A stretch of DNA of 64,000 nucleotides. Origin: Candidatus Bathyarchaeia archaeon (GTDB taxonomy: Archaea > Thermoproteota > Bathyarchaeia > Bathyarchaeales > Bathycorpusculaceae). Below the pieces are notes generated by a model. That model ran no database searches and was not told the origin of the DNA. It saw only the letters and a list, made by a program, of their open reading frames with translations. Position 1 is the stretch's first letter; each line of letters starts with the position of its first letter. The translations under genes and the position numbers were made by a program. Shown here one piece after another: positions 35,036 to 43,260 of the stretch. The stretch covers positions 1 to 64,000 of the forward strand of contig JAVYUU010000003.1 in the NCBI GenBank assembly GCA_038728085.1, in the 5' to 3' direction.

Positions 35036-35176
35036 GCCTTATCATTCACGCCTCAGTCAAACATGTTTTCCCGGTGGAATACCTTTAGACAACAAAGCAC
35101 AAATAAAAACTTATCGAAGAATAGAACCACATAAAACACAAAACCTTCAACATTTACAGGCAAAAGGGGATTGGTT

Positions 35177-35839
35177 GTGCACAGGAGCATGCTGCTGAAG
35201 GTTAGAGGCATCCTAATGGATCTTGACGGCACAATAGTGGACTCTAGGGAAGCCTATATGGAAGCCCTAAAAAGAACATGGGATGCCCTTGAACTTAAAA
35301 ACTTCAATCCAGCCATCGCCCTAGAAATTCCGAGGAGACTAGAGCAAAATCAGCCCATAAACGATCTAATAGGAGGAGTTGATGCCGAGAAGTTTCTTGA
35401 AGTCTACCTTAAAACTTATTATGCTATAGCTGGAAGCAAGGCGAAGCTTTTGCCAAACGTTCCGAAAACCCTCGAAGCCCTTTCAAAGAAGGTGAAGCTT
35501 GCCCTCCTAACAATGCGGCACGCTCCAAAAGATGAGGTTAAAAGGGAGCTTGAGAAACTTGGCATAGCAAAGTACTTCCACTGCATGGTTACAGCATTAG
35601 ACACGCCGCTCCCAAAACCATCCCCGAAAGCCATAGCAGTATGTGCAAGGAAACTCGACTTGAAAATAGGCGAATGCGCCGTTGTAGGCGACTCCGTCTG
35701 CGATATAAGAGCCGGGAAAAACGCCGGAGCCAAAACCGTGGCAGTTTTGTCCGGGATATTTTCGATGGAGGAGCTTGCAAGAGAAAAGCCGGACCTCATC
35801 TTAAGGGATGTGAACGAACTTTTAGATGTTTTAGGCTAG
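35177..35839 (+). CDS. HAD-superfamily phosphatase
   Basis: The protein has 220 residues. The GTG at 35177 has AGGGG seven bases upstream and is preferred over the ATG at 35189. HAD motifs are I MDLDGTIVDS (the first Asp is the nucleophile), II LLTMRH, III PLPKPSP and IV VVGDSVCDIRAGKNAG. It has a C1-type helical cap and resembles phosphoglycolate phosphatase or beta-phosphoglucomutase-like enzymes; the substrate is not defined by the motifs. Confidence 0.88.
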   Translation: MHRSMLLKVRGILMDLDGTIVDSREAYMEALKRTWDALELKNFNPAIALEIPRRLEQNQPINDLIGGVDAEKFLEVYLKTYYAIAGSKAKLLPNVPKTLEALSKKVKLALLTMRHAPKDEVKRELEKLGIAKYFHCMVTALDTPLPKPSPKAIAVCARKLDLKIGECAVVGDSVCDIRAGKNAGAKTVAVLSGIFSMEELAREKPDLILRDVNELLDVLG

Positions 35840-35973
35840 CTTCAGACACGCTGAAATATTACAGGACGGGCAATATGGCTGAAAACCACTTAAGAATCTT
35901 ATAGAAGATACCATAAATAAAGCTTAATTAAAACTTTGAAGCAGTAAATAGTGGGAGAGGGCTTCGAAAGACG

Positions 35974-36585
35974 ATGAATTTCATTGAAATACTGCTATCT
36001 GAAAAGCTTAAAAATAAGAATCCGATGCTGGATCTTTTCGGAGCGGACCGCAAGGTTCTCCAAATAGCATGCCAAGACCTTACGAACTACCTTAAAGTGC
36101 ACTGGAATTTGGTGGGAAAAGAGGCGAGCGAGTGGGAGCTTGTGGATAAGCTCGAGGAGTTTTACCATAAAGAGCCAAAGGAGCTTGAGGAGTTCCTAGA
36201 CCTTTGGACAAGCATGTGGCTTAAAAAGTGGAGCGAAAGGGTAAAGCTCCTAATAGGCAACGAGGACTCCAAAAAGTGGGACAAAGTGACAAAAATCTTA
36301 AGCAATGCTGAACCATTGTGGAGGAGACTGCCAAACCGCAGAGAACTACAGGAGGTCGTGATTTCAACACTTATCAGGAATGGGGAAATCTGCGGTACAT
36401 CAATTCTCGCCGAAAACCTATTGAAGATGGAGTTGGGTGAAAATAAGAGGAAGTACTCCACGGAAAAGGAGCAAATTCTAAACCTTGTTAACGACGCCCT
36501 GCGAAGGGCTAGAGAGTTGACTCGAAGCAAGGGACCATTAATCTTCGTCAGAATTGATAAGGGGTACTACAACAACTTTCTATAA
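35974..36585 (+). CDS. Hypothetical helical protein of 203 residues
   Basis: No family is recognised. The protein is soluble, rich in Lys, Glu, Leu and Trp, and predicted helical throughout (LIACQDLTNYLKVHWNLV-type segment near 30, FLDLWTSMWLKKWSERVKLL near 80, TEKEQILNLVNDALRRAREL near 165). There is no metal motif. It ends one base before the stop of the eL37 gene on the other strand, so the two transcripts converge. Start ATG 35974 is the first in the frame. Confidence 0.6.
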   Translation: MNFIEILLSEKLKNKNPMLDLFGADRKVLQIACQDLTNYLKVHWNLVGKEASEWELVDKLEEFYHKEPKELEEFLDLWTSMWLKKWSERVKLLIGNEDSKKWDKVTKILSNAEPLWRRLPNRRELQEVVISTLIRNGEICGTSILAENLLKMELGENKRKYSTEKEQILNLVNDALRRARELTRSKGPLIFVRIDKGYYNNFL

Positions 36586-36774
36586 CTATCGGATTCTTTC
36601 CCTGTTAAGGTTTTTAGTTTGCCATGAATACCGTCTAATCTTTGTTGATTTGCCATAGCCACATGCGGCGCATCTCTTCTTGGAGACGTTGTAGGCGCGT
36701 CTTCCACATCGTCTACATCGTATATGCAATGTTTTGCCAGCACGTTTGCCAAATGACGGTGTCCCCTTTCCCAA
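36586..36774 (-). CDS. rpl37e: Large-subunit ribosomal protein eL37
   Basis: The protein has 62 residues. It has the zinc ribbon [20 protein letters not shown] (two CxxC pairs), the N-terminal [10 protein letters not shown] typical of eL37, and a basic tail ([14 protein letters not shown]). It belongs to the 50S subunit. It lies seven bases downstream of the Lsm gene, an arrangement (lsm-rpl37e) common across archaea that links RNA metabolism and translation. Confidence 0.97.
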   Translation of the reverse strand: MGKGTPSFGKRAGKTLHIRCRRCGRRAYNVSKKRCAACGYGKSTKIRRYSWQTKNLNRERIR

Positions 36775-36781
36775 GATATTT

Positions 36782-37009
36782 TCACCTTGGCGGTGGGGAT
36801 ATCAGCACAACATTGTCTCCTCGAACTATGATCAAGCCGAGCTTTTTAACGTTTTCAGCGTCGGTTGTATCCTCTGTTTCCTCGAGAACGAGGTTTAGAT
36901 GCTGATCGAATCCCTTTAATCTTCCTCTGAGGCTTTTTCCACCCTTGAGTTTTACAAGCACAATTTTTCCGAGATTCTGTTCGAGGATTTCCGTTGTCAT
37001 CTCGCTCAT
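36782..37009 (-). CDS. Sm-like archaeal protein (Lsm)
   Basis: The protein has 75 residues from the ATG at 37009 (GAGGT upstream); a GTG five codons earlier is possible. Sm1 motif is [28 protein letters not shown], of which the key core is [14 protein letters not shown], and Sm2 is [13 protein letters not shown]. These proteins form hexa- or heptameric rings that bind U-rich RNA. It is co-transcribed with eL37 and divergent from the PUA-domain gene. Confidence 0.95.
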   Translation of the reverse strand: MSEMTTEILEQNLGKIVLVKLKGGKSLRGRLKGFDQHLNLVLEETEDTTDAENVKKLGLIIVRGDNVVLISPPPR

Positions 37010-37097
37010 TTGAGCAGACCTCACTCAAACATCACATAACCTCTTTTATACTTAAACTTGTACCATTTAAACCTATCTAAAGGAGACGCTGGAAAAC

Positions 37098-37598
37098 ATG
37101 TCTAAAAGCCGTAAAAGGTACTTTTTGAAGGGGCGGGAAGCCAAAGCCTTGCTGGAAGAGGCTTCGAGAAGGCTGAAAATAGACTTGAAGGAGATTTTCG
37201 GGTCAAATTTCACTGTGGAATTGGCTGAGATAGATTTTGGCGAAATCTTCCTTATAAACGGCAAGCCAGTTCTCTTTAGGGCGGAAGGAAGCCTATACCC
37301 CACTCTGCTCTTTGAGGAGGCTCTTGCTCGAATGCCCAAGGTTGTTGTGGATATGGGGGCTATTCGACACTTATGCAATGGCGCCAACGTTATGGCTCCG
37401 GGCATTCTCCATTTTGAAGGAAACTTCGAAAAGGGTGATCTGGTGGTTGTGGTTGACGAAAAATATGGTAAGCCCCTAGTGGTTGGCGAAATTTTATACA
37501 ACGCAGCTGAGGCGGTCAGGGTTAAGCAAGGTGTTGTCGTTAGAAACTTGCATTTTGTCGGCGACAGGCTTTGGAAGGCCGTCAGGGAGATAGTTTAA
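37098..37598 (+). CDS. PUA-domain RNA-binding protein, MCT-1/Tma20-like
   Basis: The protein has 166 residues. The N-terminal pre-PUA region (SRKRYFLKGREAKALLEEAS, EIDFGEIFLINGKPVLF) is followed by a PUA domain from about residue 85 (PKVVVDMGAIRHLCNGANVM, APGILHF, GDLVVVVDE, GKPLVVGE). Eukaryotic relatives act in ribosome recycling and re-initiation; archaeal ones are predicted to bind tRNA or rRNA. The neighbourhood of Lsm, eL37 and uS10 fits a translation role. Confidence 0.85.
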   Translation: MSKSRKRYFLKGREAKALLEEASRRLKIDLKEIFGSNFTVELAEIDFGEIFLINGKPVLFRAEGSLYPTLLFEEALARMPKVVVDMGAIRHLCNGANVMAPGILHFEGNFEKGDLVVVVDEKYGKPLVVGEILYNAAEAVRVKQGVVVRNLHFVGDRLWKAVREIV

Positions 37599-37700
37599 CG
37601 AGGCTGAACCCTAATCCATATTTCAGATTCATAAATCCTTTAATAGCTAAACATCTGTATTCTAAATTCAGAAAATGGCTATATAGAAGAGAGGAGTGAA

Positions 37701-38075
37701 TTGCCGGGTTTAAGTGAACTCTTCCGCAGGTATAAGCGTGAGGAAAAAGCGGCGGAAAGCAAAACTGAAGAGGTGAAGGGTGAACCTTGCAGGACTTTTT
37801 TGAAGGCTATGCCTCTCCGCGACCTCTCAGATTTGGATACTGTTAAGAATGAGGTGCGTTCCGGAAATATATTGATTCTAAGGATAACGCCCCTTGCAAA
37901 TAAAAGCATTGAGGATGTTAAGCGGGCTGTTAATGAGTTGTGTGAGTTCGTGGAATCCCTAGGCGGGGATATAGCCCGTCTTGGCGAGGAACGGGTTGTA
38001 GTGTGCCCGCCAAACATTAAGATTTGGAGAGAAAAACCGCAAGTGGCAAGCGAGCCTATGCCTACAGCAGCCTAA
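37701..38075 (+). CDS. sepF: SepF-like cell division protein
   Basis: The protein has 124 residues and starts with TTG at 37701, with GAGGAG six bases upstream. The first 15 residues (PGLSELFRRYKREEK) form the amphipathic membrane-binding helix. After an acidic linker the SepF/DUF552 core begins (FLKAMPLRDLSDLDTVKNEV, NILILRITPL, VKRAVNELCEFVESLGGDIA). In archaea with FtsZ, SepF tethers FtsZ to the membrane. This implies FtsZ-based division in the organism; ftsZ itself is not in the window. The 3' end overlaps that of fttA by 14 bases. Confidence 0.9.
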   Translation: MPGLSELFRRYKREEKAAESKTEEVKGEPCRTFLKAMPLRDLSDLDTVKNEVRSGNILILRITPLANKSIEDVKRAVNELCEFVESLGGDIARLGEERVVVCPPNIKIWREKPQVASEPMPTAA

Positions 38076-39984
38076 TCGTCTCCATAACCGAGGGTGCTAC
38101 GGCGGGTATGCCACACTTCTTTTGAATGAAACTGGTTATGCTGGCTATCTTTGCCCTTTCACCGTGGCATACTATAACTCTTTCAGGTCTCGGCTTCAGC
38201 TGAGTTATGTAATTTATTATCTGCCGCCTATCAGAGTGCCCCGAAAAGCCCTCAATAGACTCGACGCGCATCTTAACTTTCACAACGGACATTTTGCCTT
38301 CGCTGTCCATCATTGCAACCTCGTCTATGCCCTTCTGAACCCGTCTCCCCAATGTGCCCTCGATTTGGTAGCTTACAAAGACTATTACGTTTCTTTCGTC
38401 CTCGGCTAGCCCCTTGAAGTATTCTATTACTGGGCCGCCTTCAAGCATGCCTGAAGTCGCCATGATGATGCATGACTCGCCCTCGATGATCTCCTGCCTC
38501 TTGCTTGGATGGTCAACCACCGTGAAGTATTCTGACTCGAAAGGGTTAACTCCCTCGTGGAGTATGCTGTTGCGCACCTCACGCCCCAAATATTCCGGGT
38601 AAGCCGTGTGGATGGCTGTGGCTTCTGAAATCATGCCCTCAATGAAGACCGGAGCCTCCTTCATAAGCCCCCGTTTCATGTACCCGTCTAGAACAAGCAT
38701 TATCTCCTGCGCTCTGCCCACGGCTGGAACTGGAATCAGAACCTTGCCTTTCCTCTCCAGAGTTTCGTTTACAATTCTTGCGAGGCGCTCTTCAGCCTCA
38801 ACCCTTGAAGGCATTATGTCCTCTGGTCCACCATAGGTGCTCTCGGTTATAACTGTTTCAACTCTGGGGAATTCGGCTGTTGCTGGCTCCAGAAGCATTG
38901 TTCTCGCATACTTGTAGTCGCCAGTGTAAACTATGTTGTGAAGGCCCTCGCCTATATGCAAGTGCACTATTGACGAGCCTAAAATGTGTCCGGCATTATG
39001 CAGCGTCAAACGCACATCTGGGGCTATGTCGGTTACAACGCCATACCTTAATGGAATGGTGTGTAATACACATTCCCGCACGTCTTTCTGGTCGTAGGGC
39101 GGTATAATGCCCTGTTTACTTGCCACATCCAAGTAGTCGAGTTGAAGCAGCGTCATAAGGCTTGATGTTGGGGCGGAACAGTAGACAGGCCCGTCATAGC
39201 CGTACTTGAAGAGGAATGGTACGAGGCCGCAGTGGTCTAGGTGGGCGTGGCTTACGACAACAGCGTCCAAAGAGTCTATTTCAAAGGCAGGATGGTCAAG
39301 TCTTGGAAAGGCTTCGAACGGTTTTAGTGAACCCGGGTTTATGCCGCAGTCCAGAAGTATGCTACTTTCTCTAGTCTGCACTAGGAAGGCGGATCTGCCG
39401 ACTTCTTGCACTCCGCCAAGGGGGGTTATGCGGACATCGCCGATTTCAAAGGCTCTGGGTCTGAAGATTCTCTCGCCGAAAGTGCGCAGTATCCTTTCCC
39501 GCTCCTTGCTTTCAGCGTGGAGAAAATGACGCATGTGAGCTATGATTTTTGAGCGAAGCGGGGGGCTTCTCAAAACTTGGGGGCGCCACTTCGTCCTCTT
39601 TATGATCTCCTGTAGGATTGCGCCGTTTTTTCCTATGACCAAGCCGGGTTTTTTGGCTTCGATGATTATTTCTCCAAGGCTTGGGTCGAAGTTTATGTCG
39701 GTTACCTCGGCTTCCGGCGGTATTATTTCGCGGGCTATTTTTTCAGCCTCTTTTTCTGGAAGCCTAACGGAGGGATCGGAGCGGACAACAATGCGTTTTC
39801 TTATGACGCTGACTATGTCGGCGATTAAGCTGCTTTGTTCAACGAGAATTTCCGGTTTTTTGGCATACACCGCCAGCATTGGACCTTCATATTCTACTCT
39901 AGTCACTTCAGCCTCTTTGGGAACATGTTCTAGGATGTATTGGCTTATTTCGATCTTCTCTTTTTCAGCAGAGTTGCGCGCCAA
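38062..39984 (-). CDS. fttA: KH-domain beta-CASP ribonuclease, transcription termination factor FttA (aCPSF1)
   Basis: The protein has 640 residues, the standard length. The N-terminus has two KH-like domains (residues 1-145, including GLVIGKNGAILQEIIKRT). The metallo-beta-lactamase core has HAHLDHCG near 249, and the beta-CASP domain follows (STYGGPEDIMPSRVEAEERL region, IMATSGMLEGGPV) with the C-terminal motif SGHSDRRQ. It cuts nascent RNA and terminates archaeal transcription, the homologue of eukaryotic CPSF73. It follows the proteasome beta gene by 11 bases, an operon seen in other archaea. Confidence 0.96.
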   Translation of the reverse strand: MARNSAEKEKIEISQYILEHVPKEAEVTRVEYEGPMLAVYAKKPEILVEQSSLIADIVSVIRKRIVVRSDPSVRLPEKEAEKIAREIIPPEAEVTDINFDPSLGEIIIEAKKPGLVIGKNGAILQEIIKRTKWRPQVLRSPPLRSKIIAHMRHFLHAESKERERILRTFGERIFRPRAFEIGDVRITPLGGVQEVGRSAFLVQTRESSILLDCGINPGSLKPFEAFPRLDHPAFEIDSLDAVVVSHAHLDHCGLVPFLFKYGYDGPVYCSAPTSSLMTLLQLDYLDVASKQGIIPPYDQKDVRECVLHTIPLRYGVVTDIAPDVRLTLHNAGHILGSSIVHLHIGEGLHNIVYTGDYKYARTMLLEPATAEFPRVETVITESTYGGPEDIMPSRVEAEERLARIVNETLERKGKVLIPVPAVGRAQEIMLVLDGYMKRGLMKEAPVFIEGMISEATAIHTAYPEYLGREVRNSILHEGVNPFESEYFTVVDHPSKRQEIIEGESCIIMATSGMLEGGPVIEYFKGLAEDERNVIVFVSYQIEGTLGRRVQKGIDEVAMMDSEGKMSVVKVKMRVESIEGFSGHSDRRQIINYITQLKPRPERVIVCHGERAKIASITSFIQKKCGIPAVAPSVMETIRLL

Positions 39985-39995
39985 CTTTAACTTCC

Positions 39996-40640
39996 CTACT
40001 TTGCCAGAAGCTTCTTTTTCTCTTCATCCGTTAACTCTCTAAAGCCTTTAGCGTCTATTATGGCGACGTTGAAGCTGTCTCCGCTGGCGGCATCCCGTTT
40101 CATGGCGGAATCCACAGCCCTAACAACTATGGGTAAAGCCTCCTCAACGGTCATGCCCTCCCTAAACTGGTCTTCGAGGACACCGTAGGCTACCGGCGAA
40201 CCTGAACCCGTGGCAACGCATTTCTCCTCGGTTAGGCTGCCGAAGGGATCCAGCGAGAAAACGTGGGGTCCTGTCTCGTCAACTCCTCCAACGAGGACCT
40301 GTGTGACTAGGGGTATGTATCGTGCCGAGAATAGGAGGTTTGCCACAAGCCTTGCGGCTGAGCTTACGGGTATGGGTCTGCCCGTGTTAAGCTTGTATAG
40401 TTGGGCATTAGCCGTCAAAATGTCCACTGTTCTCTGGGCGTCCGCCACGGTGCCAGCAATAGTCATGGCCAAGTGGTCGTCTATCTTGTAAATTTTCTTT
40501 CCATGTTTATGCGCCACGAAGAAGCCCATGGTTACTCGGGTGTCGGAGGCTAGGATCACGCCGTCCTTGCAGACGACGCCTACCGTTGTCGTCCCCCTTA
40601 ACGTCAACTTATCAACTGCTCGATTGTGGACCATTATCAT
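39996..40640 (-). CDS. psmB: Proteasome beta subunit
   Basis: The protein has 214 residues. A short propeptide ends at LRG, and the mature protein starts with TTTVGVVCKDGVILASDTR, exposing Thr as the N-terminal nucleophile. Catalytic Asp and Lys positions are kept, along with the SGSGSPVAYGVLE-type loop (GSGSPVAYGVLED). It forms the inner rings of the 20S proteasome. The alpha subunit is not in the window. It leads the operon with fttA. The ATG at 40640 is followed two codons later by another ATG, so the precise start is uncertain by two residues. Confidence 0.96.
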   Translation of the reverse strand: MIMVHNRAVDKLTLRGTTTVGVVCKDGVILASDTRVTMGFFVAHKHGKKIYKIDDHLAMTIAGTVADAQRTVDILTANAQLYKLNTGRPIPVSSAARLVANLLFSARYIPLVTQVLVGGVDETGPHVFSLDPFGSLTEEKCVATGSGSPVAYGVLEDQFREGMTVEEALPIVVRAVDSAMKRDAASGDSFNVAIIDAKGFRELTDEEKKKLLAK

Positions 40641-40794
40641 TTTCTCCTAAAATCTGGGCGCACGCCGAATTTGCTTCCCGAGGAAGTAGCACTTGTAATC
40701 ATGCATGGGTGGTTTATTAATATTGCGTTTCGAAATGAAAGGTTTGCTTAAAAGGGGAAGGTTTCCACCGATTTTCAAAAGAGTTTTAAGGGTC

Positions 40795-40826
40795 TTGAGG
40801 GTTGAAGGTTAGGGTGAAACCCTCAA
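40795..40826. repeat. Perfect inverted repeat upstream of the G1P dehydrogenase gene
   Basis: TTGAGGGTT at 40795-40803 and AACCCTCAA at 40818-40826 form 9-base arms around a 14-base loop. The repeat ends 14 bases before the TTG start at 40841, so it would lie in the leader of the mRNA or overlap the promoter. It could be an operator or an RNA hairpin that limits access to the start. Confidence 0.5.
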
Positions 40827-40840
40827 CGTAGTGATTTGAG

Positions 40841-41896
40841 TTGCCATTAAAACATCATTGGATGCAACTGCCCAGAGAGGTTATAGTTGGAGAAGGTGTG
40901 GTAGAACGAGTTGCCGAAATCTTTCATAGGCTTGGATTCACAGAGTCAGCCCTAATAATCACGGGCTCGAAAACCGAGGAGATTGCCGGGAGAATCGTTA
41001 GGTCAATTTTGGAGGATGAGGGCTTAAAAGTTGAAACATTAAAAGTGGAGTCAGCCACATTATGGGATGTAAAAGCCGTTGAGGAGAAGATTAAGGCATC
41101 AAAGCCGCAAGTGGTTCTTGGGGTCGGCGGCGGAACAAAAATCGACGTTGCAAAGCTGAGCTCAGCCCGCCAGAACGTGCCCTTCATAAGCGTTCCAACA
41201 ACAGCCTCCCACGATGGCATTGCAAGTCCCCTCTCCTCCATAAAGGGGTTGGAGAAGCCATATTCGATAATGGCTCAGGCGCCCATAGCCATCATAGCGG
41301 ACACAAACATCATAATGCAGGCGCCCTATAGGCTTGTCGCAAGCGGCTGCGGCGACGTAATCGCAAAATTCACAGCCGTCAGAGACTGGAAGCTGGCACG
41401 CGACGAGGTCGGCGAGTATTATGGGGAGTATGCGGCCAGCCTCGCCTTGATGAGCGCTGAGCTGGTGATGCAGAACGCCCAGAAAATTAAGCCCGGAGAC
41501 AATGAGGGACTGCGGGTGCTCTTGGAGGCACTGATAAGCTGCGGGGTAGCCATGAGCATTGCTGGAAGCAGCCGTCCATGCAGTGGCTCAGAACACCTCT
41601 TCAGCCACGCCGTCGACATGATTAAGCTGAACACCTCCATGCACGGAGAAAAGTGTGGAGTTGGAACTATAATGATGGCTTACCTGCATGGAGCAGACTG
41701 GAAAAAGATTAGGGATACGCTGGAAACCATAGGGGCACCCACGAATGCTGAAGGGTTAGGCCTAACCGAAGATGAGGTTGTTAAGGCATTATATATGGCG
41801 CCGTCTGTTAGGCCGGAGCGCTACACCATCCTAAGCAAGTTAAAGTTAAACATGGAGGAATGTAGAAGGGTGGCTAAACAAACAGAAGTCATTTAG
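40841..41896 (+). CDS. egsA: sn-glycerol-1-phosphate dehydrogenase
   Basis: The protein has 351 residues and begins with TTG at 40841; an ATG at 40862 is less likely because residues before it (KHHWMQLPREVIVG) fit the family. It reduces dihydroxyacetone phosphate to sn-glycerol-1-phosphate, the backbone of archaeal ether lipids. Features are the Rossmann glycine loop GVGGGTKIDVAKLSS, SVPTTASHDGIASP, the metal-binding GCGDVIAKFTA and the His ligands in GSEHLFSHAVDM and HGEKCGVGT. It is a marker of archaeal lipid chemistry. Confidence 0.96.
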   Translation: MPLKHHWMQLPREVIVGEGVVERVAEIFHRLGFTESALIITGSKTEEIAGRIVRSILEDEGLKVETLKVESATLWDVKAVEEKIKASKPQVVLGVGGGTKIDVAKLSSARQNVPFISVPTTASHDGIASPLSSIKGLEKPYSIMAQAPIAIIADTNIIMQAPYRLVASGCGDVIAKFTAVRDWKLARDEVGEYYGEYAASLALMSAELVMQNAQKIKPGDNEGLRVLLEALISCGVAMSIAGSSRPCSGSEHLFSHAVDMIKLNTSMHGEKCGVGTIMMAYLHGADWKKIRDTLETIGAPTNAEGLGLTEDEVVKALYMAPSVRPERYTILSKLKLNMEECRRVAKQTEVI

Positions 41897-41910
41897 ACTT
41901 GAGCTTGGGC

Positions 41911-42624
41911 TTAGTTTTCCTTTGTTTCGGCTTCCTCTTTTGCCGCCTTAAAGGTCTCCGTGAACTTCACCGTAGTGATTTCTGGAAAGAATTTTTGGAT
42001 GTCTAGGGCTATACCCCTCTTCGCCACTTGTATTCCTTCAAGATAGAAGGCTTCTTCAGGCATTTCTATACTGAGGGTTTTGCCTTTCACTGTGAACTTG
42101 AACTTTTCCACCTCAACCGAGGGTATTCGACGATGGATTAGAGCGGCAATTTTCTCCTCTTGGGTTTCAAGCTTCTTTTTGACTGTAACCTCGTAAACGA
42201 GTGTTTTCCCAGCCAACGGTGGGTTAAAATCCAGTAAAACCCTTCCAGCGCCTATAGCCCTCACAATTGCTGTTTTCCCATCATATTCGAGGCGCATGCC
42301 AAGGGTTGGCGTTATACCCTTCGAGGTTAACTGCCTCAGTGGGACACGTCTAACCTTTTCGGGGTCTCTGGGGCCGAAGGCTTTTTCCGGCGGAATTTCA
42401 ACAACAGTCGGTTTTCCAACTTCCATGGATGGGAAGCTTTCGTCTAGGGCTTTCAGAACCCAGCCTTCGCCCACTACAACAAGTTTAGGCTCGTATATTT
42501 CGCCCTCCCGATAGAGACGTTCTTTTTTGGCTACCTCCTCGATGGTTGTGTCGAAAACTTCTCCTGTCTCTTTAACCCTTGCCGTGTAGTCCACTAGTAT
42601 GAAGTCGCCCTTTTGCAAGGCCAT
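41911..42624 (-). CDS. FKBP-type peptidyl-prolyl isomerase (SlyD-like)
   Basis: The protein has 237 residues. The FKBP fold starts with GDFILVDYTARVKETGEVFD, carries an insert-in-flap domain, and has VVEIPPEKAFGPRDPEKVRR-type and LLDFNPPLAGKTLVYEV conserved ends (key parts IPPEKAFGPRD and NPPLAGKTLVYEV). A C-terminal domain of about 80 residues typical of long archaeal FKBPs follows. It catalyses proline isomerisation and acts as a chaperone in the cytoplasm. It is convergent with egsA and divergent from the sulfoxide reductase gene. Confidence 0.93.
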   Translation of the reverse strand: MALQKGDFILVDYTARVKETGEVFDTTIEEVAKKERLYREGEIYEPKLVVVGEGWVLKALDESFPSMEVGKPTVVEIPPEKAFGPRDPEKVRRVPLRQLTSKGITPTLGMRLEYDGKTAIVRAIGAGRVLLDFNPPLAGKTLVYEVTVKKKLETQEEKIAALIHRRIPSVEVEKFKFTVKGKTLSIEMPEEAFYLEGIQVAKRGIALDIQKFFPEITTVKFTETFKAAKEEAETKEN

Positions 42625-42714
42625 GGAGACACCATCTTTATGGGATATTTGCCAAACTAAGCCTAAAGCTCCAATAAAAGCTTTATCTCCCCAAGCCTTT
42701 TTGGATTACCATTA

Positions 42715-43221
42715 ATGACTTCCCTTAACAAACCTAAAGTGATAAAAGCCATGTTTGACTCGACCGTTTATGACAAGGACGTCCTTTACAAGAAGTGCAT
42801 TGATAGAATGATGAAAGTCTTCAAGGGGAAAACGCTCACCGAAAAGATGAAGATTGCCTGCAAGATCTTGAAGGATGAAATCCCATACTACTTCTGGGTT
42901 GGATTCTACTTTCCAAGGGAAACCTATCTAGAACTGGGACCCTCAGAGGGGCCGCCGGCTTGTGCTCAAATTGCTTATACCGGTGTTTGTGGGAGATGTG
43001 CCCGAAGCGGCAAAACGATAATTGTTCCGAATGTTCATGAGTTTCCGGGGCATATTGCCTGTGATCCCCGATCTAAGTCTGAGATTGCTGTTCCAGTGTT
43101 TGACAGTGGGGGCAATGTTGTGGCTGTGCTTGACGTTGACAGCGACGAGTATGGAAGTTTTGATGAAAGGGATAGGGAGTGGCTTGAAAGAATAGCGAAA
43201 ATGTTAATCGCCTCAAAGTGA
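42715..43221 (+). CDS. msrC: Free methionine-(R)-sulfoxide reductase, GAF domain
   Basis: The protein has 168 residues. It is a single GAF domain with the fRMsr signature: ACAQIAYTGVCG, VPNVHEFPGHIACD and SKSEIAVPVFD. Three cysteines at 83, 92 and 116 match the catalytic and resolving positions of the E. coli enzyme (84, 94, 118). It reduces free Met-R-O with thioredoxin-type donors. The N-terminal 40 residues are slightly longer than in bacterial enzymes. Confidence 0.88.
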   Translation: MTSLNKPKVIKAMFDSTVYDKDVLYKKCIDRMMKVFKGKTLTEKMKIACKILKDEIPYYFWVGFYFPRETYLELGPSEGPPACAQIAYTGVCGRCARSGKTIIVPNVHEFPGHIACDPRSKSEIAVPVFDSGGNVVAVLDVDSDEYGSFDERDREWLERIAKMLIASK

Positions 43222-43260
43222 ACATTACAGTCATCCTTAAAGAGAGAAAGGCGGTAAAGT

